Assembly: GCA_034432095.1 (NCBI GenBank)
Contig: DAOUCV010000052.1
Span: 1 to 33,020 of the forward strand
DNA from: DAOUCV01 sp034432095
GTDB lineage: Bacteria > Chloroflexota > Dehalococcoidia > Dehalococcoidales > UBA2162
Length of the DNA: 33,020 nt
Direction: 5' to 3'
Both the position numbers and the translations under genes were made by a program. The notes under the pieces are model-generated. The model did not search any database and was not told the DNA's origin. It was given only the letters and a program-made list of their open reading frames with translations. How positions within the stretch are numbered: position 1 is the stretch's first letter; each line of letters starts with the position of its first letter. Below are positions 24,992-32,924 of this stretch, one piece after another.

Positions 24992-25096
24992 GAGAAACAC
25001 CCAAAGGGTAAATCAATTAGTTTCTGAACTTGCTGGTCTAAAACCAATGAAGAAAGCAAGTGCCACCCCGAAATTTGCGATTGGAAGTAACGCCAC
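24992..25096. other. intergenic region between the binding-protein promoter and the URO-D gene
   Basis: About 105 bp with no open frame of note and no hairpin I can support. The URO-D gene on the minus strand ends at 25097; no terminator is visible after it. Confidence 0.5.
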
Positions 25097-26362
25097 CTAC
25101 CGGTAAACACCGTATTCTTTAGTAAATTCAATCATGGCTTTCAGGTTTTCCGGTTTAACCTCATCGGTGGAGCTCCCGGGCGCAAGGATGTAACCGCCGC
25201 CTTTCCCGACGACGTCAATGAGTTTCTTGCAGTAGTCTTTTATATCCTGAACTGTTCCCACCTGAAGTAGTGAAGAGGGGACATTCCCTTCGATACAGGT
25301 ATGGTCTTTCAGGATTTCCTTAGCTCGGAAAATGTCTGTCCTATCAAAGCGCGCCAGTATTTTCCCTTTGGGAAACTCGAGCAGATATTCCAGTCTTGAT
25401 GTGAAGTTGCCCTCGAAAAAGATGCAGGGCGTTGCTCCTCGTTCAATAAGTGTCAGGACAAGCTTTTTAAACGTGGGCCAGTAGAAAGTATCGAACTGCT
25501 TCTTGGAAAGGAAATCATCCGAACCCCTCGTGTTCGTCATGAAAATTCTGATGTAACCGTTCTCGTTTGGTTGAGGCATCGGTCTTTCAAGGGTCTTCTT
25601 CAGAATGAATTCACAAAGTTCAATAAGCTTATCAGGCTGGCGGAACATATCGAGCATGGTACCGCTCATCCCCCGCATAGAATGTGAAACAACATCGAAT
25701 GGTGGCATAGCCGCACCCTGAAAGTACTGTGGGAAGCCCATATCGAGTAGCAGTTTATTGAATTTCGCTATCTTGAAGCGCCATTTTCTCATTTCACGGC
25801 CGGCTTTCTCGAGGGTCCGGATGGTTTTTACCACTTTCGGTTCACCAAAAGCCAGTGCCAGCATTTGTATGCCCATCGGGCCGGAGCCCAGGTCAGACAG
25901 CTTGGGCAGCAGGGAAAGGCCTTCCATGTTTTCGCTGGTGCGGGACATGAACACCCGCAACATGTAGTCGGATGGGTCATTCATGTACTGGTCGAATTCG
26001 TCGGCTTTCATATTATTGACCTCAATGGACTGGTGCCCATGGTAAGGGTCGACTCCGTATCCTGGCCACCTCATCTGCTTCGGGTTCAAGATTTCCAGGG
26101 CTTTCCCTGGCGTAAATCCCTGCGGGTATATCATGTCTGGCTGGAAGTCCTGCAGGGTTTTCTGATAGGCAGCGTACCAGGCATCATAATCATAATAAGC
26201 CGCGGAAAAGGGAATGCCGGTATATCTGGCGGGGAAGTAGCCTATCCCGCAGATAATCGGCACCCTGTCCGGTATTTTGAGCTGAATGGCATCCATCACT
26301 CTTTTTTCTCTTTCCCTACGTAGCTGCTTGGCTGCTTTACGGTTATCGCTGTATTGACCCAT
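25097..26362 (-). CDS. uroporphyrinogen decarboxylase (URO-D) family protein, methyltransferase-like
   Basis: The 421-residue protein belongs to the URO-D superfamily (TIM barrel), which includes heme-pathway HemE and MtaA/MtbA-type methyltransferases that move methyl groups from corrinoid proteins. The C-terminal pattern IEGNVPSSLLQVGT..YCKKLIDVVGKGGGYILAPG is typical of the methyltransferase-like branch, and HemE motifs are absent. The zinc ligands of MtaA (HxC, then a late Cys) are not conserved: the aligned positions read FFEGN (about 315-319) and PGSST (395-399). An HTC at 354-356 is elsewhere. Activity is therefore uncertain. ATG with GGAGG ten bases upstream; divergent from the flavoprotein operon. 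Confidence 0.8.
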   Translation of the reverse strand: MGQYSDNRKAAKQLRREREKRVMDAIQLKIPDRVPIICGIGYFPARYTGIPFSAAYYDYDAWYAAYQKTLQDFQPDMIYPQGFTPGKALEILNPKQMRWPGYGVDPYHGHQSIEVNNMKADEFDQYMNDPSDYMLRVFMSRTSENMEGLSLLPKLSDLGSGPMGIQMLALAFGEPKVVKTIRTLEKAGREMRKWRFKIAKFNKLLLDMGFPQYFQGAAMPPFDVVSHSMRGMSGTMLDMFRQPDKLIELCEFILKKTLERPMPQPNENGYIRIFMTNTRGSDDFLSKKQFDTFYWPTFKKLVLTLIERGATPCIFFEGNFTSRLEYLLEFPKGKILARFDRTDIFRAKEILKDHTCIEGNVPSSLLQVGTVQDIKDYCKKLIDVVGKGGGYILAPGSSTDEVKPENLKAMIEFTKEYGVYR

Positions 26363-26407
26363 ATTATTTTTTCCTCCGGTTTTTATATAGACCTATCTAC
26401 TGGCGCA

Positions 26408-26413
26408 ATTATA
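26408..26413 (-). promoter_or_regulatory. -10 box of the URO-D gene
   Basis: TATAAT on the minus strand with a predicted start near 26401, about 40 nt before the ATG. No convincing -35 box is present, which could mean an activator is needed. It lies within a 151-bp divergent promoter region shared with the flavoprotein gene. Confidence 0.4.
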
Positions 26414-26434
26414 TCATACTCATTCTCTTTTTGT

Positions 26435-26463
26435 TTGCTAGTGCATTGAAAATAGTATAAAAT
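26435..26463 (+). promoter_or_regulatory. sigma70-type promoter of the flavoprotein-ferredoxin operon
   Basis: TTGCTA (26435-26440), a 17-base spacer and TAAAAT (26458-26463) lie upstream of the flavoprotein. A start near 26470 leaves a leader of about 44 nt with GGGAGGAGG ten bases before the ATG. Confidence 0.5.
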
Positions 26464-26513
26464 CAATACAACCAGATTATGAACCGGAGTGAATCTGGGA
26501 GGAGGTTAGTGAC

Positions 26514-28457
26514 ATGACTAAATGGCATGATTTCCTAAGAAAGGACGGCAGGGCACCCCCCTGGCCCTACCCGATACGCTATGACAGAGAGCAGGAGATT
26601 GAGACTGATGTCCTGGTCATTGGTGGTGGCATCGCCGGATGCTGGGCGGCAATCAGCGCTGCCAGGAAGGGAGTTAGAGTGGCACTGGTAGAAAAGGGGG
26701 ATGTAATACGGAGCGGTGCCGGAGGTCCCGGCTGCGACCACTGGTGCAATGTTCCTGCCAACCCGTTGTCCAATGTGGACCCGGATGAGTGGGCTGAGCA
26801 CATGGCTGAACCTCCTTACACTAATGGCATCGGCATCCAGATTCAGTGTCGTGAAGACTGGGACACCCTCCTTGAGATGGAGCAGATGGGCGGTAAAATC
26901 AGAGACACCGAAGATGAATATGTCGGCGCCATAGGTCGGGATGAGAAGACCAAATTAATGATATCGCCGCGCTATACCCGGGTACACAGCTATGTCCCCG
27001 GGGCACAAAAGCCGAGAACCTTCAAAAGTAATCCGGAGGGGAAACTGAACAACGTAGTCATCCGCGTCTGGGGGACAACCTTCAAACCCGCCCTCAAGAA
27101 GGAATGTAAGAGACTGGGTGTTAGTATCTACGACCGTGTTATGGTTACCAGCCTGCTAACGGAGGGAGGTATTCAGGGAGCCAGAGTGGTGGGGGCTACC
27201 GGCTTTAACAACCGCACCGGCGAGTTTATGGTTTTCAGGTCCAAAGCGACCGTGCTTTGCACAGCAGGGAATCATAGCCTCTGGCTATTGAATACGGAGC
27301 TGGCGGGCTATAATACCTTCCGTTCGCGCACCCAGACCGGCGACGGCGTTGCCATGGCGTGGAGGGCTGGTGCGGAACTTACCCTTATGGAGCGGACGGG
27401 TATCTTGGCGCTGGGTACCGGTTTCAAACATACCTGGTATGGCGGTGCCGGAGATGCCAGCTACGAGAATGTGCCGCTTGTTGATGCTAACGGGAAAAAG
27501 CTCCCCTGGCCTACACAGGGATGGGAGGATGCCGGGGCGATGAGACCGACCCCGGAAGTTATGGCAAAGATCGTCAAGGGCGTGCAGACCGGTGAATATG
27601 CCCTGCCCTTCTACGGAGATTTTCCCGCTATGCCGGACATTGAGCGTAAAGTCACCTGGAAGCTCATGCTGGGAGAAGAATCCACCACAAAAATTATTAC
27701 CAGCACCTATGAAAAAGCCGGCTTCGACCCAAGCAGGCATCTTCTACAAAGCTACCAGTTCATCGAGGGGACAAGCCCTCCCCAATGGCGGACTGCTGAT
27801 GGGGGACTCGTCGTTGACTGGGACTTGAAGTCTACCCTGGATGGACTCTATGTCGCCGGAGAGCTAATATTCTCCGCTGGTGACCATAGCTTCGCAGCGT
27901 CTACCGGCAGGTACGCTGGACGGAAAGCTGCTGACTATTCCCGGCAGACAGGCGAGGGTAAGGTATCTAAAGAGCAGGTCGCTCTGGAAAAAGCCCGCAT
28001 CTATGCTCCGGTAAAACGTAGCGATGGCATCGACTGGAAAGAATTGCACGCCGGAATTGCCCGAACCATGCAGTACTTCTGCAGTGAATACAAGACTGAG
28101 TCACTGCTTAAGATGGGGCTGGACTCCCTGAAAGAAATAGAAGAAGTATTTGTCCCCAGACTCTATGCCCTTGACCCGCATAAATTGATGCGCAGCACTG
28201 AAGACTTGAGCCTGCTGACATACGGTCAAATTATCCTGAATGCATCTCTGGCACGCCGGGCAAGCAGTCAGATGCTGAACTTCTTTAGAATCGATTATCC
28301 CCAAGTGGACCCGCCGGAATGGAACAAGTTCATTACCGTCAAGCTGGAGAACGGTCAGGTCAAGGTGGGTGAATTGCCTTTACGCTACTGGGGTGATATG
28401 AAAGCCAATTACGAGGCCCATAATAAGGACTACACCGGAGTCTATAAAGGAAAGTAA
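26514..28457 (+). CDS. FAD-dependent oxidoreductase, fumarate reductase/AprA-like flavoprotein
   Basis: This 647-residue flavoprotein has the FAD motif VIGGGIAGCWAA (36-47) with the ribose-binding Glu60 at the end of the second strand, and a C-terminal GLYVAGELIFSAGDHSFAAS that contacts the flavin. It resembles the flavoprotein subunits of succinate dehydrogenase/fumarate reductase and adenylylsulfate reductase. A ferredoxin gene follows ten bases downstream, as in AprA-AprB. The sulfate-activation genes of a real AprAB pathway (sat, qmo) are not present here, so a different substrate is likely. There is no signal peptide and no heme motif, so it is probably a cytosolic two-subunit enzyme taking electrons to or from ferredoxin. 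Confidence 0.85.
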   Translation: MTKWHDFLRKDGRAPPWPYPIRYDREQEIETDVLVIGGGIAGCWAAISAARKGVRVALVEKGDVIRSGAGGPGCDHWCNVPANPLSNVDPDEWAEHMAEPPYTNGIGIQIQCREDWDTLLEMEQMGGKIRDTEDEYVGAIGRDEKTKLMISPRYTRVHSYVPGAQKPRTFKSNPEGKLNNVVIRVWGTTFKPALKKECKRLGVSIYDRVMVTSLLTEGGIQGARVVGATGFNNRTGEFMVFRSKATVLCTAGNHSLWLLNTELAGYNTFRSRTQTGDGVAMAWRAGAELTLMERTGILALGTGFKHTWYGGAGDASYENVPLVDANGKKLPWPTQGWEDAGAMRPTPEVMAKIVKGVQTGEYALPFYGDFPAMPDIERKVTWKLMLGEESTTKIITSTYEKAGFDPSRHLLQSYQFIEGTSPPQWRTADGGLVVDWDLKSTLDGLYVAGELIFSAGDHSFAASTGRYAGRKAADYSRQTGEGKVSKEQVALEKARIYAPVKRSDGIDWKELHAGIARTMQYFCSEYKTESLLKMGLDSLKEIEEVFVPRLYALDPHKLMRSTEDLSLLTYGQIILNASLARRASSQMLNFFRIDYPQVDPPEWNKFITVKLENGQVKVGELPLRYWGDMKANYEAHNKDYTGVYKGK

Positions 28458-28467
28458 GGAGATTGTT

Positions 28468-28770
28468 ATGCCTCAGGAAAAGACGTATGCTTTACCCAAC
28501 ATAATTACTCCGAATAGACCGGTAATCTTCCATCCCGACATCTGCAACGGCTGCAACCACTGTGTGGAAGTCTGCCAGGTGGATGTCTATATACCCAATC
28601 CCGAGAAAGGCAAACCGCCGGTCATTCTGCACCCCGATGAATGCTGGTATTGCGGCTGTTGCGTCAACGATTGTCCCCGTCCGGGGGCTATCACCTTTAA
28701 CTGGCCGGTGCAGCAGAGGGCATATTGGAAGGATAAAGCCACCGGTAAGGTCTTAAGGGATAGTCAATAA
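28468..28770 (+). CDS. 2[4Fe-4S] ferredoxin-type subunit (AprB-like)
   Basis: The 100-residue protein has two cluster motifs, Cys26/29/32/36 and Cys59/62/65/69, plus Cys64 inside the second (CWYCGCC). This spacing, with PGAITFNWP after it, resembles the beta subunit of adenylylsulfate reductase. It should carry electrons between the flavoprotein encoded just upstream and a ferredoxin or quinone carrier. The ATG follows AAGGAGATTGTT and lies ten bases after the flavoprotein stop. Confidence 0.88.
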   Translation: MPQEKTYALPNIITPNRPVIFHPDICNGCNHCVEVCQVDVYIPNPEKGKPPVILHPDECWYCGCCVNDCPRPGAITFNWPVQQRAYWKDKATGKVLRDSQ

Positions 28771-28793
28771 TATACGGTCAATATTATCTTGCT

Positions 28794-28832
28794 GCGCCTG
28801 GCTGAATAAATCAGTTTTTGTCAGCCGGGCGC
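28794..28832 (+). terminator. hairpin after the ferredoxin gene
   Basis: GCGCCTGGCTGA and TCAGCCGGGCGC form a 12-base stem with one T-G wobble, 23 bp after the ferredoxin stop. The loop carries a T5 run, but the stem is not followed by a T-tract, so it is only a weak candidate for intrinsic termination. Confidence 0.5.
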
Positions 28833-28902
28833 TCTAAGCTAAGCCTGACTTGATACCTCACAGAGTTTGGCCATCGGCAGGTTTTGCATAAAAGGAGGTC
28901 AT

Positions 28903-29526
28903 ATGCAAATCTTGATATTGTCTGGAAGTAGGGACAGAAAAGGACGGACTGCCCAAGCGATAGAAGCCATACGTCGAGGAGTTGCCAAAGCCGGAGGCAA
29001 TTCAGAGGCTATTTTCCTGACGGAGCTGGCTATCGAAAGATGCCGTCAGTGTGACAAGGACGGCTGGGGGACTTGCCGGCGTGAGCAACGATGTATTATT
29101 GAGGATGATTTTGACTCTGTAGTAACCAAAGTTAGAGCGGCGGATGTAATGGTTTTTGCCACCCCGGTCTATTTCGGCGACCTCAGTGAGAGCATGCGAG
29201 CTTTCCTTGAACGGCTGCGCCGGATAAGCTTCAGACCGGCCCCGCCCTCTCAGGGAGCTTCTCCCCCACCTCCACCCGGTGCCGTCCCTATCCCGCGCGC
29301 GGGCGCTACTCCTGCTATCGGGGTATGTCTTGCTGGTGGCGGGGGCGGCGGTGCGCCAAATTGCTGTGTGAGCCTGGAGCGCATTCTACAAATGTGTGGT
29401 TTTGACGTGGTCGATATGATTCCGCTTCGCCGTCAGAACTTCGAATTCAAATTGCCGATACTGGAGCTCACTGGAGAATGGCTGGTAACAAAGCCAACTT
29501 CAGGACAGGGTAGCCCAACCAGGTAA
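28903..29526 (+). CDS. flavodoxin-like NAD(P)H-dependent FMN reductase with a Pro/Gly-rich insert
   Basis: The first half is a typical FMN reductase/iron-sulfur flavoprotein-like domain: MQILILSGSRDRKGRTAQA with the phosphate-binding loop, FATPVYFGDLSESMRAFLERL, and the end GFDVVDMIPL. Cysteines are grouped as CX2CX7CX5C (CRQCDKDGWGTC, then a Cys), which could bind a cluster as in Isf proteins. Between LERLRRIS and the next strand there is an unusual proline- and glycine-rich stretch (about 117-150). I chose ATG 28903 (207 aa) because AAGGAGG ends six bases upstream, whereas TTG 28867 has no such signal. It may accept electrons from the flavoprotein-ferredoxin pair. Confidence 0.8.
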   Translation: MQILILSGSRDRKGRTAQAIEAIRRGVAKAGGNSEAIFLTELAIERCRQCDKDGWGTCRREQRCIIEDDFDSVVTKVRAADVMVFATPVYFGDLSESMRAFLERLRRISFRPAPPSQGASPPPPPGAVPIPRAGATPAIGVCLAGGGGGGAPNCCVSLERILQMCGFDVVDMIPLRRQNFEFKLPILELTGEWLVTKPTSGQGSPTR

Positions 29527-29607
29527 TCGAATGCGCCTATTACTTGATTCTGAAAGCGCTATTGCTATTGACTCTGGAGGTAAAAAGAAAAAGGGTCTTA
29601 TAGGTAA

Positions 29608-30966
29608 ATGTTAGAGTTAAGCCAGATTCTTGTCATTGCTATCTTCGCCATAATGTTTATTGCCATCGTGAGTGGCAAAATCCATCGTTATATCCCTGCC
29701 CTTATTGGTGCTGCCCTGGTCATTATAGTCGTCTTTATTGGCGTGATGAAGAGTACAGAGGCTGTTTTTTCCGTTTTGAATCTGGGGCAGTTCGGGCAAT
29801 TCAGGTTCTGGCTACCGGGGCATGAGCAGGTGGAATCCCACGGGGTGAACTGGCAGACCATTATCTTTATCGGTGGCATGATGGTCATGGTCGAGAGCAT
29901 GGCTGAAGCCGGCTTCTTCCGTTGGCTGTGTCTTTTTGTCGCCAGAATGGTTCATTATCAAGCGGTGCCGATTTTGGTCACATTTATGCTCCTGTCTGGC
30001 TTTCTCGCCATGTTCATTGATAGCATTACTGTGCTACTGTTTCTGTCTATGGTGACCATTGAGCTGGCTCGTCTCCTCAGGTTTGACCCGGTGCCAGTAA
30101 TTGTGGCTGAGATTTTTGCGGCTAATACCGGAGGTAGCGCCACCATGTGTGGTGACCCACCCAATATTATCATTGGTACAGCCTTCGGCTTTACCTTTAC
30201 CGATTTTGCCATTAATACCGCTCCCATTGCCTGGATAGGAATGGTAACGACCCTGGTCTATTTCTGGTTTATCTTTCGTAAAACCTTGCTTCAACAGGGT
30301 GGTCCTGGTTCTCCATTTAATCAATATCCTCAGCCCGCTGAGGCTATTACCGACCCGATGCTTTTCAGGATGAATACCGGTATCTTCGTTCTGGTGGTGG
30401 TTTTGCTGGTCACCCACGCCCAAACTGGACTTTCCGTAGCTTTAATCGGTGTTATTGCGGCTTTCTTGGCACTGACTACGGCGACAAAAAGAGCCCTCCA
30501 CATTGTCCGGAGGGTGGACTGGCGGACGCTGCTTTTCTTTGTCGGGTTGTTTATCTGCGTGGGGGGACTGGAAGAAACCGGGGTACTAAAAATGGTAGCC
30601 GGGTATATTGGTAGAACATCAGGAGGGAATATTTTAGTGGTGATACCGGTCATCCTGTGGCTTTCCGCTTTTGCTTCGGCAATAATAGATAATATCCCCT
30701 TTGCGGCTACCATGGTTCCCGTAATCAGACAGCTTTCCCTATTGTACGGCGTAAACCTGCCAGCCTTAAGCTGGACTTTAGCCCTGGGGACTGATATTGG
30801 TGGTAATGCTACTCCAATCGGAGCTTCAGCCAATGTAGTGGGTACAGCCATTGCTGAGAAAGAAGGCTACCGTATTGGCTGGGGGAGGTTTCTCAAGTAT
30901 GCATTCCCGCCCATGATTCTAGTAATTGCCCTGTGCTGGCTCTACCTGACTATAAGATATGCTTAG
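29608..30966 (+). CDS. ArsB/NhaD/CitM-type ion transporter (IT superfamily)
   Basis: The 452-residue integral membrane protein has about 11-12 hydrophobic helices and two internal motif copies: NTGGSATMCGDPPNIIIGTA (173-192) and TDIGGNATPIGASANVVGTA near the C-terminus. These are the hairpin motifs of the ion transporter superfamily, which covers Na+/H+ antiporters (NhaD), arsenite efflux (ArsB) and dicarboxylate carriers. Which ion it moves cannot be told; the absence of arsC/arsR nearby makes arsenic unlikely. The start is ATG 29608, as the codon just before it is TAA. A tandem UspA gene follows 18 bp later and may regulate it. Confidence 0.85.
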   Translation: MLELSQILVIAIFAIMFIAIVSGKIHRYIPALIGAALVIIVVFIGVMKSTEAVFSVLNLGQFGQFRFWLPGHEQVESHGVNWQTIIFIGGMMVMVESMAEAGFFRWLCLFVARMVHYQAVPILVTFMLLSGFLAMFIDSITVLLFLSMVTIELARLLRFDPVPVIVAEIFAANTGGSATMCGDPPNIIIGTAFGFTFTDFAINTAPIAWIGMVTTLVYFWFIFRKTLLQQGGPGSPFNQYPQPAEAITDPMLFRMNTGIFVLVVVLLVTHAQTGLSVALIGVIAAFLALTTATKRALHIVRRVDWRTLLFFVGLFICVGGLEETGVLKMVAGYIGRTSGGNILVVIPVILWLSAFASAIIDNIPFAATMVPVIRQLSLLYGVNLPALSWTLALGTDIGGNATPIGASANVVGTAIAEKEGYRIGWGRFLKYAFPPMILVIALCWLYLTIRYA

Positions 30967-30984
30967 TTAGGGGGGGGTGGAAGA

Positions 30985-31380
30985 ATGTTTAAGAGGATTC
31001 TGGTTCCGTTAGACGGCTCGAAGCTGGGCGAATTAGCCCTTCCCTATGCTGAGGAGCTGGCTGGAGTTCTCAGTTCTGAGGTTGACTTAATAAATGTCTG
31101 TAAGCCTGAGGAGAGTGGGTATCGCCACCTGTACCAGGTCTACCTTGAGAAGATGGCTCAGCAGGTGAGAGACCACATCAAAGGTCATCACACTGAAGAG
31201 GCAATCCCGATAGCGAAAGTCAAACCGGTAGTCTTGGATGGTGACCCTGCCGCCGAAATTATTGACTATGCTGAAAAGAATGACATGAACCTCGTTGTTA
31301 TGGTGTCCCACGGGCGTTCAGGCATAATGCCCTGGTCAATGGGGGGGTACCGTAGTCAGGGTAATTCAGAGGATAACTAA
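30985..31380 (+). CDS. UspA-domain protein, first half of a frameshifted tandem UspA gene
   Basis: The protein opens with the usual FKRILVPLDGSKLGE and continues to the nucleotide-binding loop VSHGRSG. It then runs into the non-family tail YRSQGNSEDN and stops. Dropping one G from the G7 run (31341-31347) restores GTVVRVIQRITKPVLFIRAN, the normal last strand of a UspA domain, and runs straight into the next UspA frame at 31385. So this is the N-terminal domain of a two-domain universal stress protein of about 302 residues. Such proteins bind ATP and often modulate transporters; the upstream ion transporter is the neighbour. Confidence 0.85.
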   Translation: MFKRILVPLDGSKLGELALPYAEELAGVLSSEVDLINVCKPEESGYRHLYQVYLEKMAQQVRDHIKGHHTEEAIPIAKVKPVVLDGDPAAEIIDYAEKNDMNLVVMVSHGRSGIMPWSMGGYRSQGNSEDN

Positions 31381-31384
31381 ACCG

Positions 31385-31891
31385 GTGCTATTCATTCGAG
31401 CCAATATCCTCAGGAAAACACGCCGGGGCAGAAGATTTAGCAGGATTTTGGTGCCTCTGGATGGCTCCAAGAACGGTGAAGCGGTATTACCGTACATCAA
31501 AGAACTTACTGGCAAGCTCAAATCAGAAGTTACCCTTCTTCAGGTGGTGGAACCCGGTAAGCACGTTTATACCGTTGGTGGTTTGAACTGTATCTCGTTC
31601 CCTGAACAAGAATTAGAGCGCCTAAAAACAGAAGCCATGCAGTACCTTGAGAAGGCAAGCGAAAAGCTAGCAAATACAAGAGCTACTGTCCGGTCTAAAG
31701 TGAGAATTGGGCATGCTGCCGAGGAAATCATTAAGTTCGCTGATGAAACAAACACGCGGTTGGTTGCTATCTCAAGCCACGGACGCTCGGGCGTTAAGCG
31801 ATGGATTTCAGGTAGTGTTGCTTATAAGGTTCTGCATGCCGGTAATACTCCCGTTTTGTTGATAAGGATACCGGAGATAAAGTCACCGTAA
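31385..31891 (+). CDS. UspA-domain protein, second half of the frameshifted tandem UspA gene
   Basis: Read from GTG 31385 it gives 168 residues, but its first 15 (LFIRANILRKTRRGRR) are the end of the first UspA domain plus a linker. The second domain begins at FSRILVPLDGSKNGE and is complete. It has the ATP-binding pattern GRSGVKRWISGS, with Gly-X2-Gly-X9-Gly-Ser spacing, and ends VLLIRIPEIKSP. No ribosome binding site precedes the GTG, which argues that it was once translated only as part of the larger protein. Confidence 0.85.
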   Translation: MLFIRANILRKTRRGRRFSRILVPLDGSKNGEAVLPYIKELTGKLKSEVTLLQVVEPGKHVYTVGGLNCISFPEQELERLKTEAMQYLEKASEKLANTRATVRSKVRIGHAAEEIIKFADETNTRLVAISSHGRSGVKRWISGSVAYKVLHAGNTPVLLIRIPEIKSP

Positions 31892-31937
31892 TCTGTTGCG
31901 TAACCACCAAGCTCTGGATTATGATAAGTAGGGATAA

Positions 31938-32010
31938 GCCCCTGTAGCTCAGGTGGATAGAGCACCGGCCTCCGGAGCCGGGTGCGGGCGTTCGAGTCGC
32001 CCCAGGGGTA
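31938..32010 (+). tRNA. tRNA-Arg (CCG)
   Basis: A full cloverleaf of 73 nt: acceptor GCCCCTG/CAGGGGT (first pair G-T), D-arm GCTC/GAGC, anticodon arm CCGGC-CTCCGGA-GCCGG (anticodon CCG), T-arm GGGCG-TTCGAGT-CGCCC. The discriminator is A and CCA is not encoded. Confidence 0.95.
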
Positions 32011-32158
32011 CTTTAGATGAGCCCATCATCGAGCCGATTTTAGTAAGCTCGTCAAAGCTTACTGGCGTATCTAACAAGCTCTCTGGAATACAACCCCCGA
32101 TGGTCCCCCGGTTTGAACGGCAAGGAGCGTCCCTAAGTCATGGATTATCACATAACCG
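32011..32158. other. intergenic region after tRNA-Arg, no gene seen
   Basis: About 150 bp without a convincing open frame. AAGCTCGTCAAAGCTT contains a short direct/inverted AAGCT motif, but I see nothing firm. Confidence 0.5.
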
Positions 32159-32187
32159 TTGATGTCATAGTCGAGAAACTTTATCAT
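32159..32187 (+). promoter_or_regulatory. sigma70-type promoter of the lipoprotein gene
   Basis: TTGATG (32159-32164), a 17-base spacer and TATCAT (32182-32187) place the start near 32194, about 20-30 nt before the coding start. Confidence 0.5.
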
Positions 32188-32189
32188 AT

Positions 32190-32215
32190 ATCCCGACAAA
32201 TGATACAGTCGGGAT
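32190..32215. promoter_or_regulatory. inverted repeat over the lipoprotein transcription and translation start
   Basis: ATCCCGAC (32190-32197) and GTCGGGAT (32208-32215) are perfect complements separated by ten bases. The repeat covers the predicted transcription start, and its right arm contains the first ATG. It could be an operator or an RNA hairpin that hides the start codon. Confidence 0.45.
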
Positions 32216-32924
32216 GGTGAAAATGCTCAAGATTTCCCTCGCTATTCTGTCGCTAGGCACAATAGTAACGTTGTGTGCTTTGGCTGGCTGCTCCGATGTT
32301 AAGAAGTCTACAGAACCAGACCTGCCGCCAGCGAACCGGGAGAGGATAGTGCCGGTTGATTCTCCCGACCTGCCCGCCCGCGGCTTTTTCGTGGGGCTTC
32401 TACCCACACCCCGGCAGGGGCAGTCCTTTTCAGATGCCTATCAAGCGGCATCCGCTTGTGCTGATTTTACGCCGGTGTGGGGTAGCCCTACACCCTTCTA
32501 CGATTTGGCGAAGGAGCTATCGGGTGAATGGGGCAAGACCTTCGTTGACCAATATACCAGAGGAAACGGTATGTTCCCACTTGTTCACATGTCTTTTATT
32601 GGCTTTGGTCTAACTTTAGTTGTCCCTCCGGGAATGTCCGGGGCTACTCTGGAAAGCCCGCAATGGCGCCAGGCCTATAAGGAGGCAGCCATTGATATCG
32701 TCCGGGTATCCAAGCCGCTTTATTTCTCCATCGGCAATGAGGTCAACCGCTGGTATGAGAAATACGGTGCTCGCGAGGACGACCCTAATGGATTCCAGCA
32801 CTACGTTAGCCTGTACAGCGAAATCTATGACGCAGTAAAACAGCTGTCGCCGCAAACAAAGGTTTTCTGCACCTTTGCCCGTGAAATAGTATCCGAGAAC
32901 CGGGAAGTGTCACCGGACACCTAA
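32214..32924 (+). CDS. lipoprotein with a glycosidase-like fold, 3' end truncated
   Basis: A lipoprotein signal peptide (MLKISLAILSLGTIVTLCAL) ends in lipobox LAGC, so the protein is anchored outside the cell. After a linker, the domain has repeated strand-helix units and SIGNEVNRWYEKYG near residues 172-185, reminiscent of the acid/base strand in TIM-barrel glycosidases (GH5/GH53-like). A full barrel would be expected to extend beyond the 236 residues seen. The frame stops at 32922-32924 in sequence that looks like an insertion element end (from about 32908), so the last few residues are probably not original. ATG 32223 is an alternative start. The substrate is unknown and the glycosidase idea is tentative. 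Confidence 0.65.
   Translation: MVKMLKISLAILSLGTIVTLCALAGCSDVKKSTEPDLPPANRERIVPVDSPDLPARGFFVGLLPTPRQGQSFSDAYQAASACADFTPVWGSPTPFYDLAKELSGEWGKTFVDQYTRGNGMFPLVHMSFIGFGLTLVVPPGMSGATLESPQWRQAYKEAAIDIVRVSKPLYFSIGNEVNRWYEKYGAREDDPNGFQHYVSLYSEIYDAVKQLSPQTKVFCTFAREIVSENREVSPDT

Noticed and set aside
26514..28770. True adenylylsulfate reductase AprAB
   Set aside because: The fold and ferredoxin partner agree, but no sat, qmo or dsr genes are in the window and AprA-specific motifs were not recognised, so only similarity is claimed.
29608..30966. Arsenite efflux pump ArsB
   Set aside because: The superfamily motifs are shared with Na+/H+ antiporters and carboxylate carriers, and no arsR, arsC or arsA is nearby.
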